Below, in pieces: positions 51,501 through 64,000 of a stretch of 64,000 bases of DNA. The DNA is taken from assembly GCF_001039355.2 (NCBI RefSeq), contig NW_019774903.1, forward strand, positions 176,602-240,601, written 5' to 3'. The translations under genes were made by a program, and so were the position numbers. The stretch comes from Lingula anatina (taxonomy: Eukaryota; Brachiopoda; Lingulata; Lingulida; Lingulidae). The notes beneath the pieces were generated by a model, which saw nothing but the letters and a program-made list of their open reading frames with translations, did no database searches and was not told the DNA's origin. How positions within the stretch are numbered: position 1 is the stretch's first letter; every line of letters begins with the position of its first letter.

Positions 51501-54500
51501 TTATTGATAGAAAAAGGATGTATACTTGGAATGCTTTTTAGTTTGCTTTTAGGATAACATTTAGTTTTATTTTACAAGCTGTTGCAGCCCTCATCAAGAG
51601 GTAATTGTGTGGGAATGGTCTTGCATGGCATGCTTTAAAACAAGAATATTTGTCGTTTCAAATGAAGTGAATACCTCATAAATGGGGCCTCTTTACAAAC
51701 CAATTCATCCATGTCGATGATTTTTATTTCTTCCTCAGTTTTGAAAAAATAAAATAGAAGTACATAATTTGGGTATTGTTTTGATCTACCAAATTTTTCA
51801 TTCAGTATAAAGATGTTTTCAGAAACTCATCACTTTTTGCAGATCAACTGGCACAGTATGTGTTACAATTTCATCTGTATCAATCTGTTATTATTATTAT
51901 TATTATAATTATTATTATTCAGCATGGTTTGCTTATTACTTCACTTTTTTCATTTTCATACAAGTTTTTAACAATATATTATCCACTGATAAATAGATGA
52001 AGGCTGTGACTCTGATCAGGCCTGGTTTGTGATACTGTGTATCATGAGCCTTGTAGAATTATCAGGTGACAAAGATTCAGAAACATCATGCAAAATTTTT
52101 GCTCAAAACTTTGTATATCATAGTATCAGGTACAGACATTGTTTGCTCTTGAAGATATTGTTTCTTTTATGTATTGCCTTTTTAAAAAAAAATCCAGCAT
52201 GACATCCTTCATAACATTATATTGCCTTTCATTGTACTCACCAAGGCATGTAACTGTTTATTATTATTATGATCATTTTTTTAATGATTTTGAAGTGTAA
52301 AGGACATTTTTATTTGTATGTATGCACAAGTGTGGATCTTTTGATATTTGGATGTGTGGTTTGGAGGGGGGGGGTTATATGATACCATTGTCTCAAGGCA
52401 CAGGTTCCATGTGTTCAAAGTTCAAATCCATTGGTGACTACTAGTGATCTTCCTGGTGTCTCAATACTATGACACTTTACACCCAAGGCCTTTCTTCATC
52501 CAGATGGAGAAATAAGTGACATCCAATTATGTTGAAAATAGTTCAGCAAAGTTTCCTGGTGAAGTGGAGTAAATGGGGAAGATTTTGTTGTTTCATGTTA
52601 CAGGGATTGGGGACTTATTCTTGATCTGTATAACATGTTTGAGAGCTACCTCTTGGAAGACAACAGACTTATTTTTACGTGTGGAGAAATTTTGCTGTCA
52701 TTGTGTTTAACCTTCCATTTTCTTATTATTGTTGAAGCATTTTACTGCAACCTATAGTCAAAAATATCAGAAAAAAAGAAAAAAAAAATTATAATTAACT
52801 GTATTTTTGTGAATTTACATGTGTAATCACTTACTGTAAATCTTTATATGCATGATCCATGGTACTTTCTCCAATACTCCTACTCACTACGCCATACTCC
52901 AATAAATAATGACTGTAAAATTATGCATGTCTTTTTTCATTGCTATACTAACTAGAACCATAGAAATAGAACTCCTTTGACACATAATAATGATGGTGTA
53001 TGTAAATATATAGAAGCACTTGTGGACGGCTTTTTTAAATATTTTATTTGTATCATTTCAGCTGGGAGTCAGGGCGAAGATGACGATGAACTCCTTAGCC
53101 AGTGGTTTGAACTTGTAAACAAGAAAAACAGGATGGTGAGGAGGGAGTCAGAGATAATTTACATGTAAGGGATTTCATGGTGAAACAAGTCCAAAATTAT
53201 TAACAACAGCCAAAAACTGATTGAAATTAATACAGAAAATATACAGTTTAGTAACTTCTTGAGCTTTTACAAAATTGCTTACAATTTTAAGAAGTGAAAT
53301 AAGTCTGACATTACCAGAGCCAGTTACTCTTCAATTCAAAATTGAGATTTACTTTTCATAATTTATTTAAACCAACAACATATAAAGATGATGGCAATGT
53401 ATGTAATCAAAGACTAAAATGAACGTATTTTATTGGTACTGTACATTGTGTTCAGTATTTGACTGCATGTTTTATTGCTGATGGAATCTACCAGTCATAG
53501 TGTCAGTCCAAGGGACTTGTCAACTTTACCCAAACCCCCTTCACACATGCACATGCGCGCGTGCACACACACACACACACACACACTAACCACCCAAACT
53601 ACGCTCCCTCTAAAAAATAGGGGGAGAAAGATAGAAAAGATTTGGGTTTGTCACTTCCATCTGTTTGAATGCCTACTTTTGTTAAAGACTAGTTTTGAGT
53701 GTCAACCCTAACCTTTATTTTATTAGGTATAATTTTGCATAAGCTACCTTTTTTTAATTGTTTTGATGTTACAGTTTGAATCTAATAGATTTTCTTCTGT
53801 ACTGTGCTTTGCACTGGATGTTTAATTTTACAAGAATTATGATCTGTATGAATGTATGTACGTGATATCAGTAGTCAGGCAGTCTATGTCATGTTGGGTA
53901 ATAACTGATAGTGAGCAGCCATTAATCTGCTGGGCGCTTCAAGGTTTTTGTTAGATCTGGGCTCTGTTTCACAAAAAAGTCTAAATGGTAGACTGCTAAA
54001 ATTGGATAGCTGACTATGTAAAGTTGGTGTTGCCATATTAGTCGACTAGGAGCATTTTATTAGCAATATTAATTGTGCTGTTCAACAAGGTAAGGCCTGA
54101 ATTCATAGGGAAATCAACTTAGTTGGCTAAATGTTAGTAGACTAAGTATTTAGCCAAAAAATAACTGAGTAAGACTTTTTGTGAAACAGGACCCAGTGCT
54201 TGTGAATAATGCTTTATGATGGAAATAGGTTGTACTATATTATTAACAATGGGTTTTGAAAATTGCAGCGGGGCTGGCTGGCACTCCAGCAAGTGCACCT
54301 TGTGTATGTCCAATAGCAAGTGTGTTGTGAGTGTTATCACATCTTGCTTTATTTCACTGTCAAACCCACATTCTTTCCACATTGTAGCAGCACTACCAGC
54401 ACAAGCGATGACGAAGCCAGTAATTCTCACAGTGGCAGCTTAGACGGAGACAGTAATGCCAAAATTGACAGCAGCAACAGTAGCAACAACGGTGACAATA

Positions 54501-57105
54501 AAAGTGACAAGAAATCTGATAGTTCTGAAGAATATGCTACTGCTTCAGATCATAAAGGCAGTGGCTCTGCTGCAAGTGATGATGATGAGGAGGAGGATTA
54601 TTTGGATGATGATGATGTGTTTGAGGAGCCAGTGAGCAAGTAGCTATCCCACCCGACTTGATTGCCTGCCCTGTACCTGCCTAATAGAGCATGTTTGCCT
54701 TGGAAGCTTCTACACAATACAAAATACACCCTAAACATTTAATCGAGAAATTTTGCCATCAGCATGTTTTACTAATTTAACAAATTTATATAATTTTTAC
54801 TATTTTTACTGTGCTTAATTTCTTTATGTTAACTTACAGCATGGATTTTAATTTGATTCAAGACTAACTTGGCATAATACTATTTTTAGAAAATCATCAT
54901 GAATCTAATTTTGTTTCTGCAAATCTGTTTCAGATACACATTCACAATATTTTTTATCTTCCTGTTGTCTTGTTTAGCTCTTTGCTTCTATAGTTATGTT
55001 GCACACACACAACACATACTCAAACAATCACCACCACAGAATAGATGCTGAGTTAATATCCCCACTAGTTTATCACCTTCATGCAAATTTTTTTACTGAC
55101 ATGATACATAATGCCAGTCACTTCTACAATAGATTGTTCCTATAGGTACAACCAGTCACTTACTAACTCCATTCCATCAATTCCAATACATCTTCAAGGC
55201 ACCAGTCACCACTGGTGATAACACTAACACAACCAAATTGGCACCAGTCACCACTGGTGATAACACTAACACAACCAAATTGGCACCAGTCAGTCACTAA
55301 ATGACACCACTAACTTCATGGTGTTAGTTAGCTTTAGTCGGTGACATTTACTACCGCTACTTGCTCAGACTCTGACTCCTCTGGCTTTTGTACTGCACAT
55401 CCTGTACATTAGTTGTGTGGTGTGTGCTTGGTTATTGTTAACCCCCCTCACTCTCTCTCTTTCTGCAGGTCTTGTTTGATATAATGCTACTCATGGTTTG
55501 GGCCTGCCATCATACGTATACACAGCTACGCAGGGCTTCCAAGTATGCTACTGCTATCATGTGTGATAAACCAGCAGATATATATATATATATATGTGTA
55601 TATCATGGCTGTCATGTGGTGGCTGTAATCTATGGTGTAAGCACTAATATTAAGCTACTTGTTTCTATAGCTCTCGGCTACAGGCACTAGAAGACAGACA
55701 AGCAGATATTGAATATGACTTGAGGTGCATTATGGAAAAACAAGGTAATACACTATTTTGGTTTTGTGTGGACATCTTTAAATATAAATGCTAAACGCAT
55801 AGGCACAAAATACCCCAGTGACATTAAAAGTGTCATTAATTGAGAGGTTGATCCTGTATTTGATACTTTTCCCTAAATACGCACTTAATTCAACCAGTTC
55901 ATTCATTCAAAACACTGTACCCATTTGTAGATTGCAGATATGGTGGGTTTAATGATTTGAACATGGCACATTTTAAATAAATCTTTACAAATCAGTCCCC
56001 AAACTCACTTCATTTTGATACAAAAAAATTGACCGTTGTTCTAAAATTCAAAGTTGAATTTATTTGTTTGAAGGAATTATCAAAGCAAACCATATGTTAA
56101 ATGGAGTATTTCAAAATTTAGCACACATCTATACATATGTAATTGCTGATATTTCTTTGTATGTCTTATTATGTTACTTAATTTCAATATAATTTTACAT
56201 GTTGAATTGTCAGTGGAATTCTTTGATGCCTGATGTTTTACTTGTGATCCTTGTTAGTACTGGTCTTTGTATGTTTGAGTCAGTTACTGCTGCAATTCAT
56301 GTTAACAATCTTTAAAAACATTTGTATCTTTTACTAGAGCATGTAAAGACTGACAGTGACAAACAAAAAGAAGAAGAACTACTGGCTGAGTTGGTACAAG
56401 TTGTGGAAGAGAGAAGCAGGGTTGTTGATACAATGGAAGAGGACAGGATAAGGTAGACATATTCATGTTTCCATGGGTCTGTTTCAAAAAGCATTTTTGT
56501 AAAACCAAGTATAAATTCTGTCTTAATAAAGACTGTTAGAAAAATTTGTGCTGACTAAGTTGCATACTTGCATTCCTCAAAAAGTCTAAATCGAATTTCT
56601 TGAAAAATACTGGTAACTTCATAGTTTTATTTCCATCTTTTTCTAGGGCTGAAGAAGAAGATAAAGAAATTGAGGTTGTTTTGAGTGAGAAAGGTAAATT
56701 GATTTCATGTTTTTATCATGCTCATTTAGATTTATCAGTTTATTCATTTGATAAAAGTCATTTGATATTCAGTGTGGGTACTTTAAAATACTAAAGGTGC
56801 TCACATAAAACTAATTGACACAAGTAATCTGCTCCTGACAGTAGGACTGTTCACAATGAATTTTGTCTACCGTTAACTCCACGTGGACTCTTGCTGAATG
56901 TAATCCTTCCTCCTGGCATTGAGTATAGTATAGAAAAGCTGGTGATTATATCTCTGAAATAAGAGGAGGCTTAATTGCATTGATTTTTATATAGATATAA
57001 TATTTTGAAATTCTAGGGCTAAACACAGGCATTCCAGAGAAGGAAAAAGACAAGAAGAAAAAGGAAAAGAAAGATAAAAAGGGAAAGAAGGGAAAGAAGA
57101 AATAA
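33583..57105 (+). CDS. MICALL: MICAL-like protein, long isoform (CH, half-LIMs, NPF motifs, bMERB)
   Basis: Exons 33583-33734, 34115-34163, 36497-36638, 39851-39957, 47256-50987, 51290-51410, 53062-53164, 55671-55744, 56338-56452, 56647-56693 and 57017-57105 join in phase to give 1,576 residues. Residues 1-114 form a calponin-homology domain ([36 protein letters not shown]). The 1,244-residue exon carries two half-LIM zinc fingers (C164-C188 and C760-C784, both CX2C-X17-HX2C), three NPF motifs followed by acidic residues (1089, 1133, 1163), WQ(L/K)EA-type repeats and a Pro-rich end. Residues about 1,400-1,550 are the bMERB Rab-binding helices ([67 protein letters not shown]), followed by a poly-Lys tail. 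Vertebrate MICALL1/2 act on recycling endosomes with Rab8/13/35 and EHD1. It lacks the monooxygenase domain of MICAL. Whether it is co-orthologous to both vertebrate genes is not decided here. Confidence 0.93.
37837..37858. repeat. (TA)n microsatellite
   Basis: TA run in MICAL-like intron 3. That intron (36.6-39.85 kb) otherwise shows no coding sequence; a C-rich run lies at 37,364-37,385. Confidence 0.85.
41679..43142 (+). CDS. MICALL: MICAL-like alternative terminal exon (short CH-only isoform)
   Basis: An acceptor (CCCAATAG) opens a phase-0 exon that fits the phase-0 end of the exon at 39,957 just as the exon at 47,256 does. It stays open for 487 codons and ends in a stop at 43,142, with AATAAA at 43,374. 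The predicted product is 637 residues: CH domain plus this unstructured tail, lacking half-LIMs, NPF motifs and bMERB. The tail is Lys/Pro/Ser-rich, has an Asp run, a Gln run (coded by CAA repeats at about 42,508-42,526) and two related segments ([18 protein letters not shown] and [18 protein letters not shown]). It ends [16 protein letters not shown], where the last four residues (CPFV) have the layout of a CaaX box. A retained internal-exon role is not supported, because the stop is in frame. RNA evidence is needed to confirm use. Confidence 0.75.
   Translation: MDANPLLETGKIATAQDKSSGAVVGALSSKSIKGGAGDASWEHGGSHGHTGLNMTKKRSLGEILNPAKKKGMSEPKAEHPEINTHAKSLYATTVQVNVEIPPSSHASKEIQQKEREPKPVMKAKLPHPPADMNLMETHEHAKPDNPNLVHYPSKAKTQHTVRPQYKTAKVIAKVSSPTLASKDDDDDEKQRQAKPTVIQPSVHKADMHSGGPENTTAWVKATAPSLSPPSQFRKRSSQDKEEELHKPVKASSFQPSAPKAAHFDPQALFKAAQRKRQQQQQQHGAGGCDTKDRKALQSPESGEQKTAPFSAKNLKPVPKNAKGSSQDIINAGLNRPPLASAKNLRPVPENSKGSSHDNLKKNAPWSRPPVAAGYSIDKGNEIRPTRSKSASSMAEGSSVGKEVKRYPSYEEKVTPAHAKADDSEDVRPISIKDLISKYESNKMDETDSAKGNETKEQVLVTKKPANQQNRGNSFWNWLKSLLCCPFV
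43143..47255. other. MICAL-like intron or 3' UTR of the short isoform
   Basis: No coding sequence seen. It holds a 21-base A run (44,901-44,921), a GT repeat (45,012-45,047) and a TTA/AGT tract (46,871-46,912). ORFs at 46.4-47.2 kb are low-complexity and T-rich and do not look coding. Confidence 0.5.
43374..43379 (+). promoter_or_regulatory. Possible polyadenylation signal of the short MICAL-like isoform
   Basis: AATAAA 232 bp after the stop of the alternative terminal exon. Another AATAAA lies near 45,168. Confidence 0.4.
51888..51920. repeat. (TTA)n microsatellite
   Basis: ATT units, slightly interrupted, in the MICAL-like intron between the first two bMERB exons. Confidence 0.8.
53563..53586. 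repeat. (CA)n microsatellite
   Basis: CA run preceded by GCGCGCGTG, in a MICAL-like intron. Confidence 0.85.
54388..54643 (+). CDS. MICALL: MICAL-like alternative terminal exon (acidic tail truncating bMERB)
   Basis: An acceptor with the tandem NAGNAG form TAGCAG allows starts at 54,388 or 54,391. Either continues phase 2 from the exon ending 53,164 and reads an 84-85-residue Ser/Asp/Asn/Glu-rich tail ([36 protein letters not shown]) to TAG at 54,643. The exon at 55,671 fits the same phase-2 donor and gives the full bMERB domain, so this exon is a mutually exclusive alternative end. The isoform would keep the first helix and part of the second of bMERB and lose the rest. A GTGAGC within its last codons could act as a donor but would leave phase 0, which does not fit the next exon. 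Confidence 0.65.
55199..55292. repeat. 42-bp tandem repeat
   Basis: Two full copies of a unit starting GCACCAGTCACCACTGGTGA and the start of a third, downstream of the alternative acidic exon. The unit contains the short palindrome-like segment CACCAGTCACCACTGGTG. Confidence 0.85.
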
Positions 57106-57262
57106 TGCCACCACCAAGCTATTGATTGTCAATATGCAATGCTTGATACTTTTGTTTTAACATTGGACCACACCAAATGAAGTTAATTGCCATTCTTATC
57201 AATTTTTCTATTAGTCTGTGCCTTATGTCTGTAAAGTTAACATTCTGATAAACTTGCATTTG

Positions 57263-57268
57263 AATAAA
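57263..57268 (+). promoter_or_regulatory. Polyadenylation signal of MICAL-like
   Basis: AATAAATAAA 158 bp downstream of the long-isoform stop codon. Confidence 0.6.
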
Positions 57269-59319
57269 TAAATTTTATTGAAACGTTTTAAAGAGTAGGA
57301 GCAATTAGCACAATTAATTGTGATACATTTTTGTTGCTTTTCTTATAATGTTTAAACTCATCTAGTATTCATTCATCCTATTCACTATTTTTAAACATGT
57401 TTTCAAAATCTTTTCAAGATTTAAATGTTTTAAACATGGCATATTTCAAATGATGAAAACGGTATGAAATACGACTGTGTTTTACAACTTGGAAGTTCAG
57501 TCCCTATTCCTTTGACAAATTTTGTTAAAAACCATTGTAATTGTTGTTGTAGTTGGTTTATGTACCTGTTATAACCATTTGTTCACCTTGTGTAAATAGA
57601 CACATTATCACAATGAATTCTGGTAGGTGATGATTCCATACCATATATCACCACTGGAATTTATCAGTCTTTCAGTTTGTATTTGCAAACATCTTAAGTT
57701 GTAGCTTAATTGTATCTTAAACATCTATGTTGCTTTTGTCAAGGGCAGGTTGAAGAAGTGAAATAATCTGGTTATAGGAATTCAAAGCAAATGTATTATG
57801 TTCTTATATATATTAGCTTTTGGTTTTTATTTAGTCCAGGAAATGTTTTGGTAAATGAGAAAATGTGCAATATTTAGTTAGCCAACATGATTTAAATAGG
57901 GTTTGGGGGTTTGGTATGCTTTTATGTAACCACTGCCAGTACTAGGTTTTTTTTAATATGAAGCAAAATAAAATAGCATAAATATAGCACCATATTTAAT
58001 AGTGCATTCATTTGTACATTTTAATCCCTTTTTTATAAAAAGAAATTCAAGCTACAACTTGGTGCTTTAAGTGTTAAGACATGATTGTACGTTTTCAGTC
58101 TTATTTGATTGTTTATGATTGCTAGAGAACCATGGCAGTTTGAATTTTTCTGGGTGCTTATCTGTAAGTCAACTAAAAAGGCTGCATTAGAATTGTTCTT
58201 GGCAAGTACAAGCAATGTCTAAAGTCTCCCCTCTCCCCTCCCATATTTGTATGAATACAACATACCAATACCTCAAAAATATATGCTGGCTATGGAAAGT
58301 TTCGTTTAAAATGAAGCTCAACCTCTCCTCATTCATCATATGGGACTATAAAAACCTAATCAGAACGGTCCATTAGGTATATGTAAGGTGCACGGTAGTC
58401 ACATTCAAAGAAGACAAAAACATTCTAGATTTAAACACATTTAATATGTTATTGTAGTTCAAAATGGCAAAAAATGGTATGTAATGATGATATATATATT
58501 TTACAAATGTGATTTTATGTTAACATTGAAAGTCATATTTATGCTTTTAAAAATTTAGCAGTTATCTGCTTTACATTATTTTTATGAAGCAATAAATGTT
58601 ATTTACTGTTTAAAATGGAATTTTTAAAAGTTTTCAAATTTTCTTATTTTCACAAGTTAAAACAAAACACCCTTACTTGCCAGTAAACATTACATAGTAC
58701 TGTTTTGAAGGATAATAATAAATAAATAAAATTTATAATAAATAATATATAAAGCAGTCATCATTTTGCAATAAAGTTCACGTGTCATGATGCTTCTCAC
58801 ATCAAAATGTCACTGCAAATATAATTAAATACAGTGACTGTTTTGTTGTACCCAGGAGTTCTAGGGTAGTTTCACAAGTAAACTTCAGACTGAAAGAGGT
58901 CTTAACTTCTAGGCCTTATTCAATTCAAATCCAAATCCATAGTAATCCATTAAAATATAGAAGCTAAAAAAAGTTCTATCAATGTCAAAAACACTAAAAC
59001 ATTTGGTGGAAGTTGGGGGCCCATTTTAATTCTCCAGTTCTTTTGTGAAATTTACTGGAATGACTCAATCTTGTAAATGGTGATAACCGTGGATTTTACA
59101 GATATTGCATTTTTTAAAAAGCATAATTTCTTTTAATTAGAACATTCCCATTGAGTGGTAGCAACATATTGAATAGTAGGCTAGCCTGTAGTTCTGTTCT
59201 TTACAGGAAAAGCACCACTAATGCAAGAAAGGATAATGAATGTTAAAGATTCCAAAATTAAGTATCTGAAAAGATGACAATATTTCCCATTGAAAAGATT
59301 GAGTCATGACCATGTATAA

Positions 59320-59325
59320 TTTATT
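59320..59325 (-). promoter_or_regulatory. Polyadenylation signal of the UPF0193 gene
   Basis: AATAAA read on the minus strand, 60 bp after the stop codon at 59,385. Confidence 0.55.
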
Positions 59326-59384
59326 CTGGTTTAAACCATCATTTCTTAAACATCAAGACCTGGATGTTTAGTACAATCAAATGA

Positions 59385-62336
<2,952 letters not shown>

Positions 62337-63050
62337 TTTGAAGCTTTCTCGATGTCAAGGGATGTCACGTGATTATCTTAATGCGCGCGCCTATGGTAAA
62401 GCAGACGAAATTTAGCCGCATGCACAGTACAGGGTCATATTATATATAAATCAAAATAAATTTTAAATCACGCACATTTAGGACTATATTTAGGCCTATG
62501 ACTATTAAAAAGAAATAATTTCGCATTAAGGCCTATAATTGTTGGGTTAATTCCGTTATAGGCCTATCTTTAGGCCTAGGCCTACTTAAAAACTATATGT
62601 TTTGGCGATTGATTTTAAACAGGTTATGTGCGTTAATTAGGCCTAATAGGCTACAGTGTTGAAAGTATGGGCGAAAAAATTCCAATACATTTTACATTCC
62701 CCAATAAGCAAAAATATTTTCCCTTATGTGAATTTGCAGTGCAATTTGGACCAAAAATAGGCCTTCATTTTCTTGAACATTCTTGCGTTATTTCCATGAA
62801 CCTTTGGAATAGGCCTACAAATGCTTCGGCAAACCGCTTTAAATTTAGGCTATAGGCCTAAGCCCTACCCCATATAAAGGTCTGTATCAGAATCGGCTTA
62901 TAAACCCCCTACATCTGTTGGTTCTCACTGCTATCAACAATCCTACGCCATGAAATGATGTAAGAATAAACTGACTCCAACCCTTATTTAGTCCCTTCTG
63001 AAATTATCATCTGCCAAAGGGTTAGTTCGAATCCGTGTATTCTGTAAAAA
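62337..63050. other. Intergenic, TAGGCCTA-rich
   Basis: Between two divergent genes (UPF0193 on the minus strand, antistasin-like on the plus strand). From 62,480 to 62,870 the palindrome TAGGCCTA or close variants occur about nine times, and more lie in the next intron. No gene seen; the 62-codon ORF at 62,667 consists partly of this motif. Confidence 0.6.
62873..62878 (+). promoter_or_regulatory. Possible TATA box of the antistasin-like gene
   Basis: TATAAA within CCCCATATAAAGGTC, 178 bp upstream of the start codon. The implied 5' UTR is about 145 bases. Confidence 0.45.
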
Positions 63051-63365
63051 ATGAAGGGATTGATACTGGTTTTGGTTTGTGTTTTCGTGGTGGTTTCGGT
63101 TGAAGGTAAGTGTTGTTCACTAGGCCTATGTTTATTGATTTTTTCTTCTTAAATTTTAATGTTATTTACACATAGGCCTAGCTAGGGGCCTATAAACTAT
63201 TAAAGTATCTTCAGATATTGATATAGGCCTAAAATCTCTCTCTTAACCAAAAGGATGATATGATTTTTTTTTTCTTTTCAGCCGCCACAGTTTGCGGCCC
63301 AATATGTAAGATGTTCTGCATTAATGGGTTTGTAAAAAATGAAGACGGTTGTCCGATATGCAAAT
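63051..63365 (+). CDS. Secreted antistasin-like Cys-rich protein (partial, continues beyond window)
   Basis: Exon 1 (63,051-63,105) encodes a signal peptide (MKGLILVLVCVFVVVSVE) and ends at donor GTAAGTG in phase 1. Exon 2 (63,282-63,365) encodes AATVCGPICKMFCINGF, then KNEDGCPICK, and ends in phase 1 before GTGAGT. The next exon must supply the last bases of the expected following Cys. The Cys spacing and the GF...DGCPIC core match the antistasin domain, a serine-protease-inhibitor fold known from leeches, cnidarians and other invertebrates. Only one domain is visible; others may lie beyond the window. A BPTI-type or other Cys-rich peptide is less likely given the DGCPIC core. Confidence 0.75.
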
Positions 63366-63434
63366 GTGAGTTGCGAGCTATATAACCTGATTACTTATTT
63401 GGTTACTGCCCATACAAAGAAAATATGATAAATG

Positions 63435-64000
63435 TACACACACTGGACAATAGAAGTGTCACCCCCTAACTCAGAGTAATAAAAGTAAGGCCTGGTCTAC
63501 TTATAATGTGACTAATGAGTATAAAACCGCTATACCATGGAATTGTATTGTTGGTCTTGTACATGTACAGCAAATGTTATTCCTGTCTTCCTCCAATATG
63601 GCAAGATACAGGCAATTATCTAACGGTTATAGGTGCAAGTTATTAACCTGAAGAGGCGGAATATAAGCAATGTCAGAATATCGATACAGTTGAATTGTTC
63701 AGTCAGAACCGTGCAGAGGGTCTGGTGTCGGTAGGCCTATAGAAACACTGGATAAAGAGACAAATTGCCTCTGATGGGTCGTCCAAGAAAAAATACTGGC
63801 CGTGAAGACCGACGACTGATTTTGATGTCCAGGTTGTCAAAGTTCGACACTGCTTGTCAGTTGACAACACAGTGGAACAATTTCACACATAAGAATGTGT
63901 CTGTGAAAATTGCTAGGCGTCGGTTACATGCTCAGAGAGTGTACAGCAGGGTAGCAAGACTGAAACCTCTTATATCGTTACAAAACAGGCAACGTAGAGT
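63435..64000 (+). mobile_element. Tc1/mariner-like transposon, left part (runs off window)
   Basis: A Tc1-type transposase start lies at 63,774. The left end is probably at the TA at 63,435-63,436, where the terminal sequence TACACACACTGGACAATAGA resembles Tc1-family inverted repeats. The right end is not in the window, so the inverted repeat cannot be confirmed. It sits in what would be intron 2 of the antistasin-like gene. Confidence 0.65.
63774..64000 (+). CDS. Tc1-like transposase, N-terminal fragment
   Basis: An uninterrupted frame of 75 codons to the window end: MGRPRKNTGREDRRLILMSR, then a helix-turn-helix-like stretch and IARRRLHAQRVYSRVARLKP. The GRPRKxTxREDRxI motif and the following RRRLHxxxxxxRxxxxKP segment are typical of the paired-like DNA-binding region of Tc1 transposases. 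The catalytic DDE part lies outside the window, so intactness cannot be judged. Confidence 0.85.
   Translation, partial: MGRPRKNTGREDRRLILMSRLSKFDTACQLTTQWNNFTHKNVSVKIARRRLHAQRVYSRVARLKPLISLQNRQRR

Larger units (their letters stand above)
57106..59384. other. Convergent intergenic region (3' UTRs)
   Basis: AT-rich. It contains the MICAL-like polyadenylation signal at 57,263-57,268 on the plus strand and an AATAAA for the minus-strand gene at 59,320-59,325. I see no gene between them. Confidence 0.6.

Noticed and set aside
52381-52440. Possible tRNA-derived SINE with a B-box-like GTTCAAATCC-type segment
   Set aside because: Only one box resembles the consensus and no tRNA arm can be folded around it.
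54388-54640. Acidic MICAL-like exon as an internal exon using GTGAGC near its end
   Set aside because: This donor would leave phase 0, whereas the exon at 55,671 needs phase 2, so the frame of the bMERB domain would be lost.

Overview
The window is eukaryotic nuclear DNA from an animal. It is AT-rich and has spliced genes with GT-AG introns (one GC-AG), metazoan gene families, microsatellites, inverted-repeat elements and assembly gaps. Frequent TAGGCCTA-type octamers, poly-G/C runs and the gene repertoire (invertebrate MICAL-like, WDR90, antistasin-like) suggest a marine invertebrate. An echinoderm or other non-vertebrate deuterostome is my best guess, but a lophotrochozoan is not excluded.

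Layout. 1-7.8 kb is mostly intergenic, with a doubtful two-exon transcript (1.5-2.5 kb), two copies of a short inverted-repeat element and a tRNA-Gly(GCC) pseudogene. 7.8-17.7 kb (+) holds a five-exon gene for a roughly 2,070-residue protein of no family I recognise. It has a large CPKDE-containing repeat domain (about 18 higher-order units of 60-62 residues, seven of them identical at DNA level), one membrane segment, and a tail of four 38-residue repeats. A single-base frameshift interrupts it near 16,236. 17.7-21.5 kb has no gene but carries an 805-bp foldback element. 21.5-31.0 kb (-) holds the N-terminal part of a WDR90/POC16 centriolar protein gene. Its two last visible exons are duplicated on both sides of a 539-bp gap, at an offset of exactly 1,800 bp, and the rest of the gene is missing.

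31-57 kb (+) holds a MICAL-like gene (CH domain, two half-LIM zinc fingers, NPF motifs, bMERB Rab-binding domain). It has two in-frame alternative terminal exons that predict truncated isoforms. It is divergent from WDR90. 59.4-62.3 kb (-) holds a complete seven-exon gene for a UPF0193/EVG1 (C22orf23-like) protein, convergent with MICAL-like. 63.05 kb (+) starts a secreted antistasin-like gene that runs off the window, with a Tc1/mariner-like transposon inserted after its second exon.

All gene structures were built by hand from ORFs, splice consensus and codon phase. For WDR90, MICAL-like and UPF0193 every listed exon join keeps phase. Functions come from remembered family similarity, not from a search.
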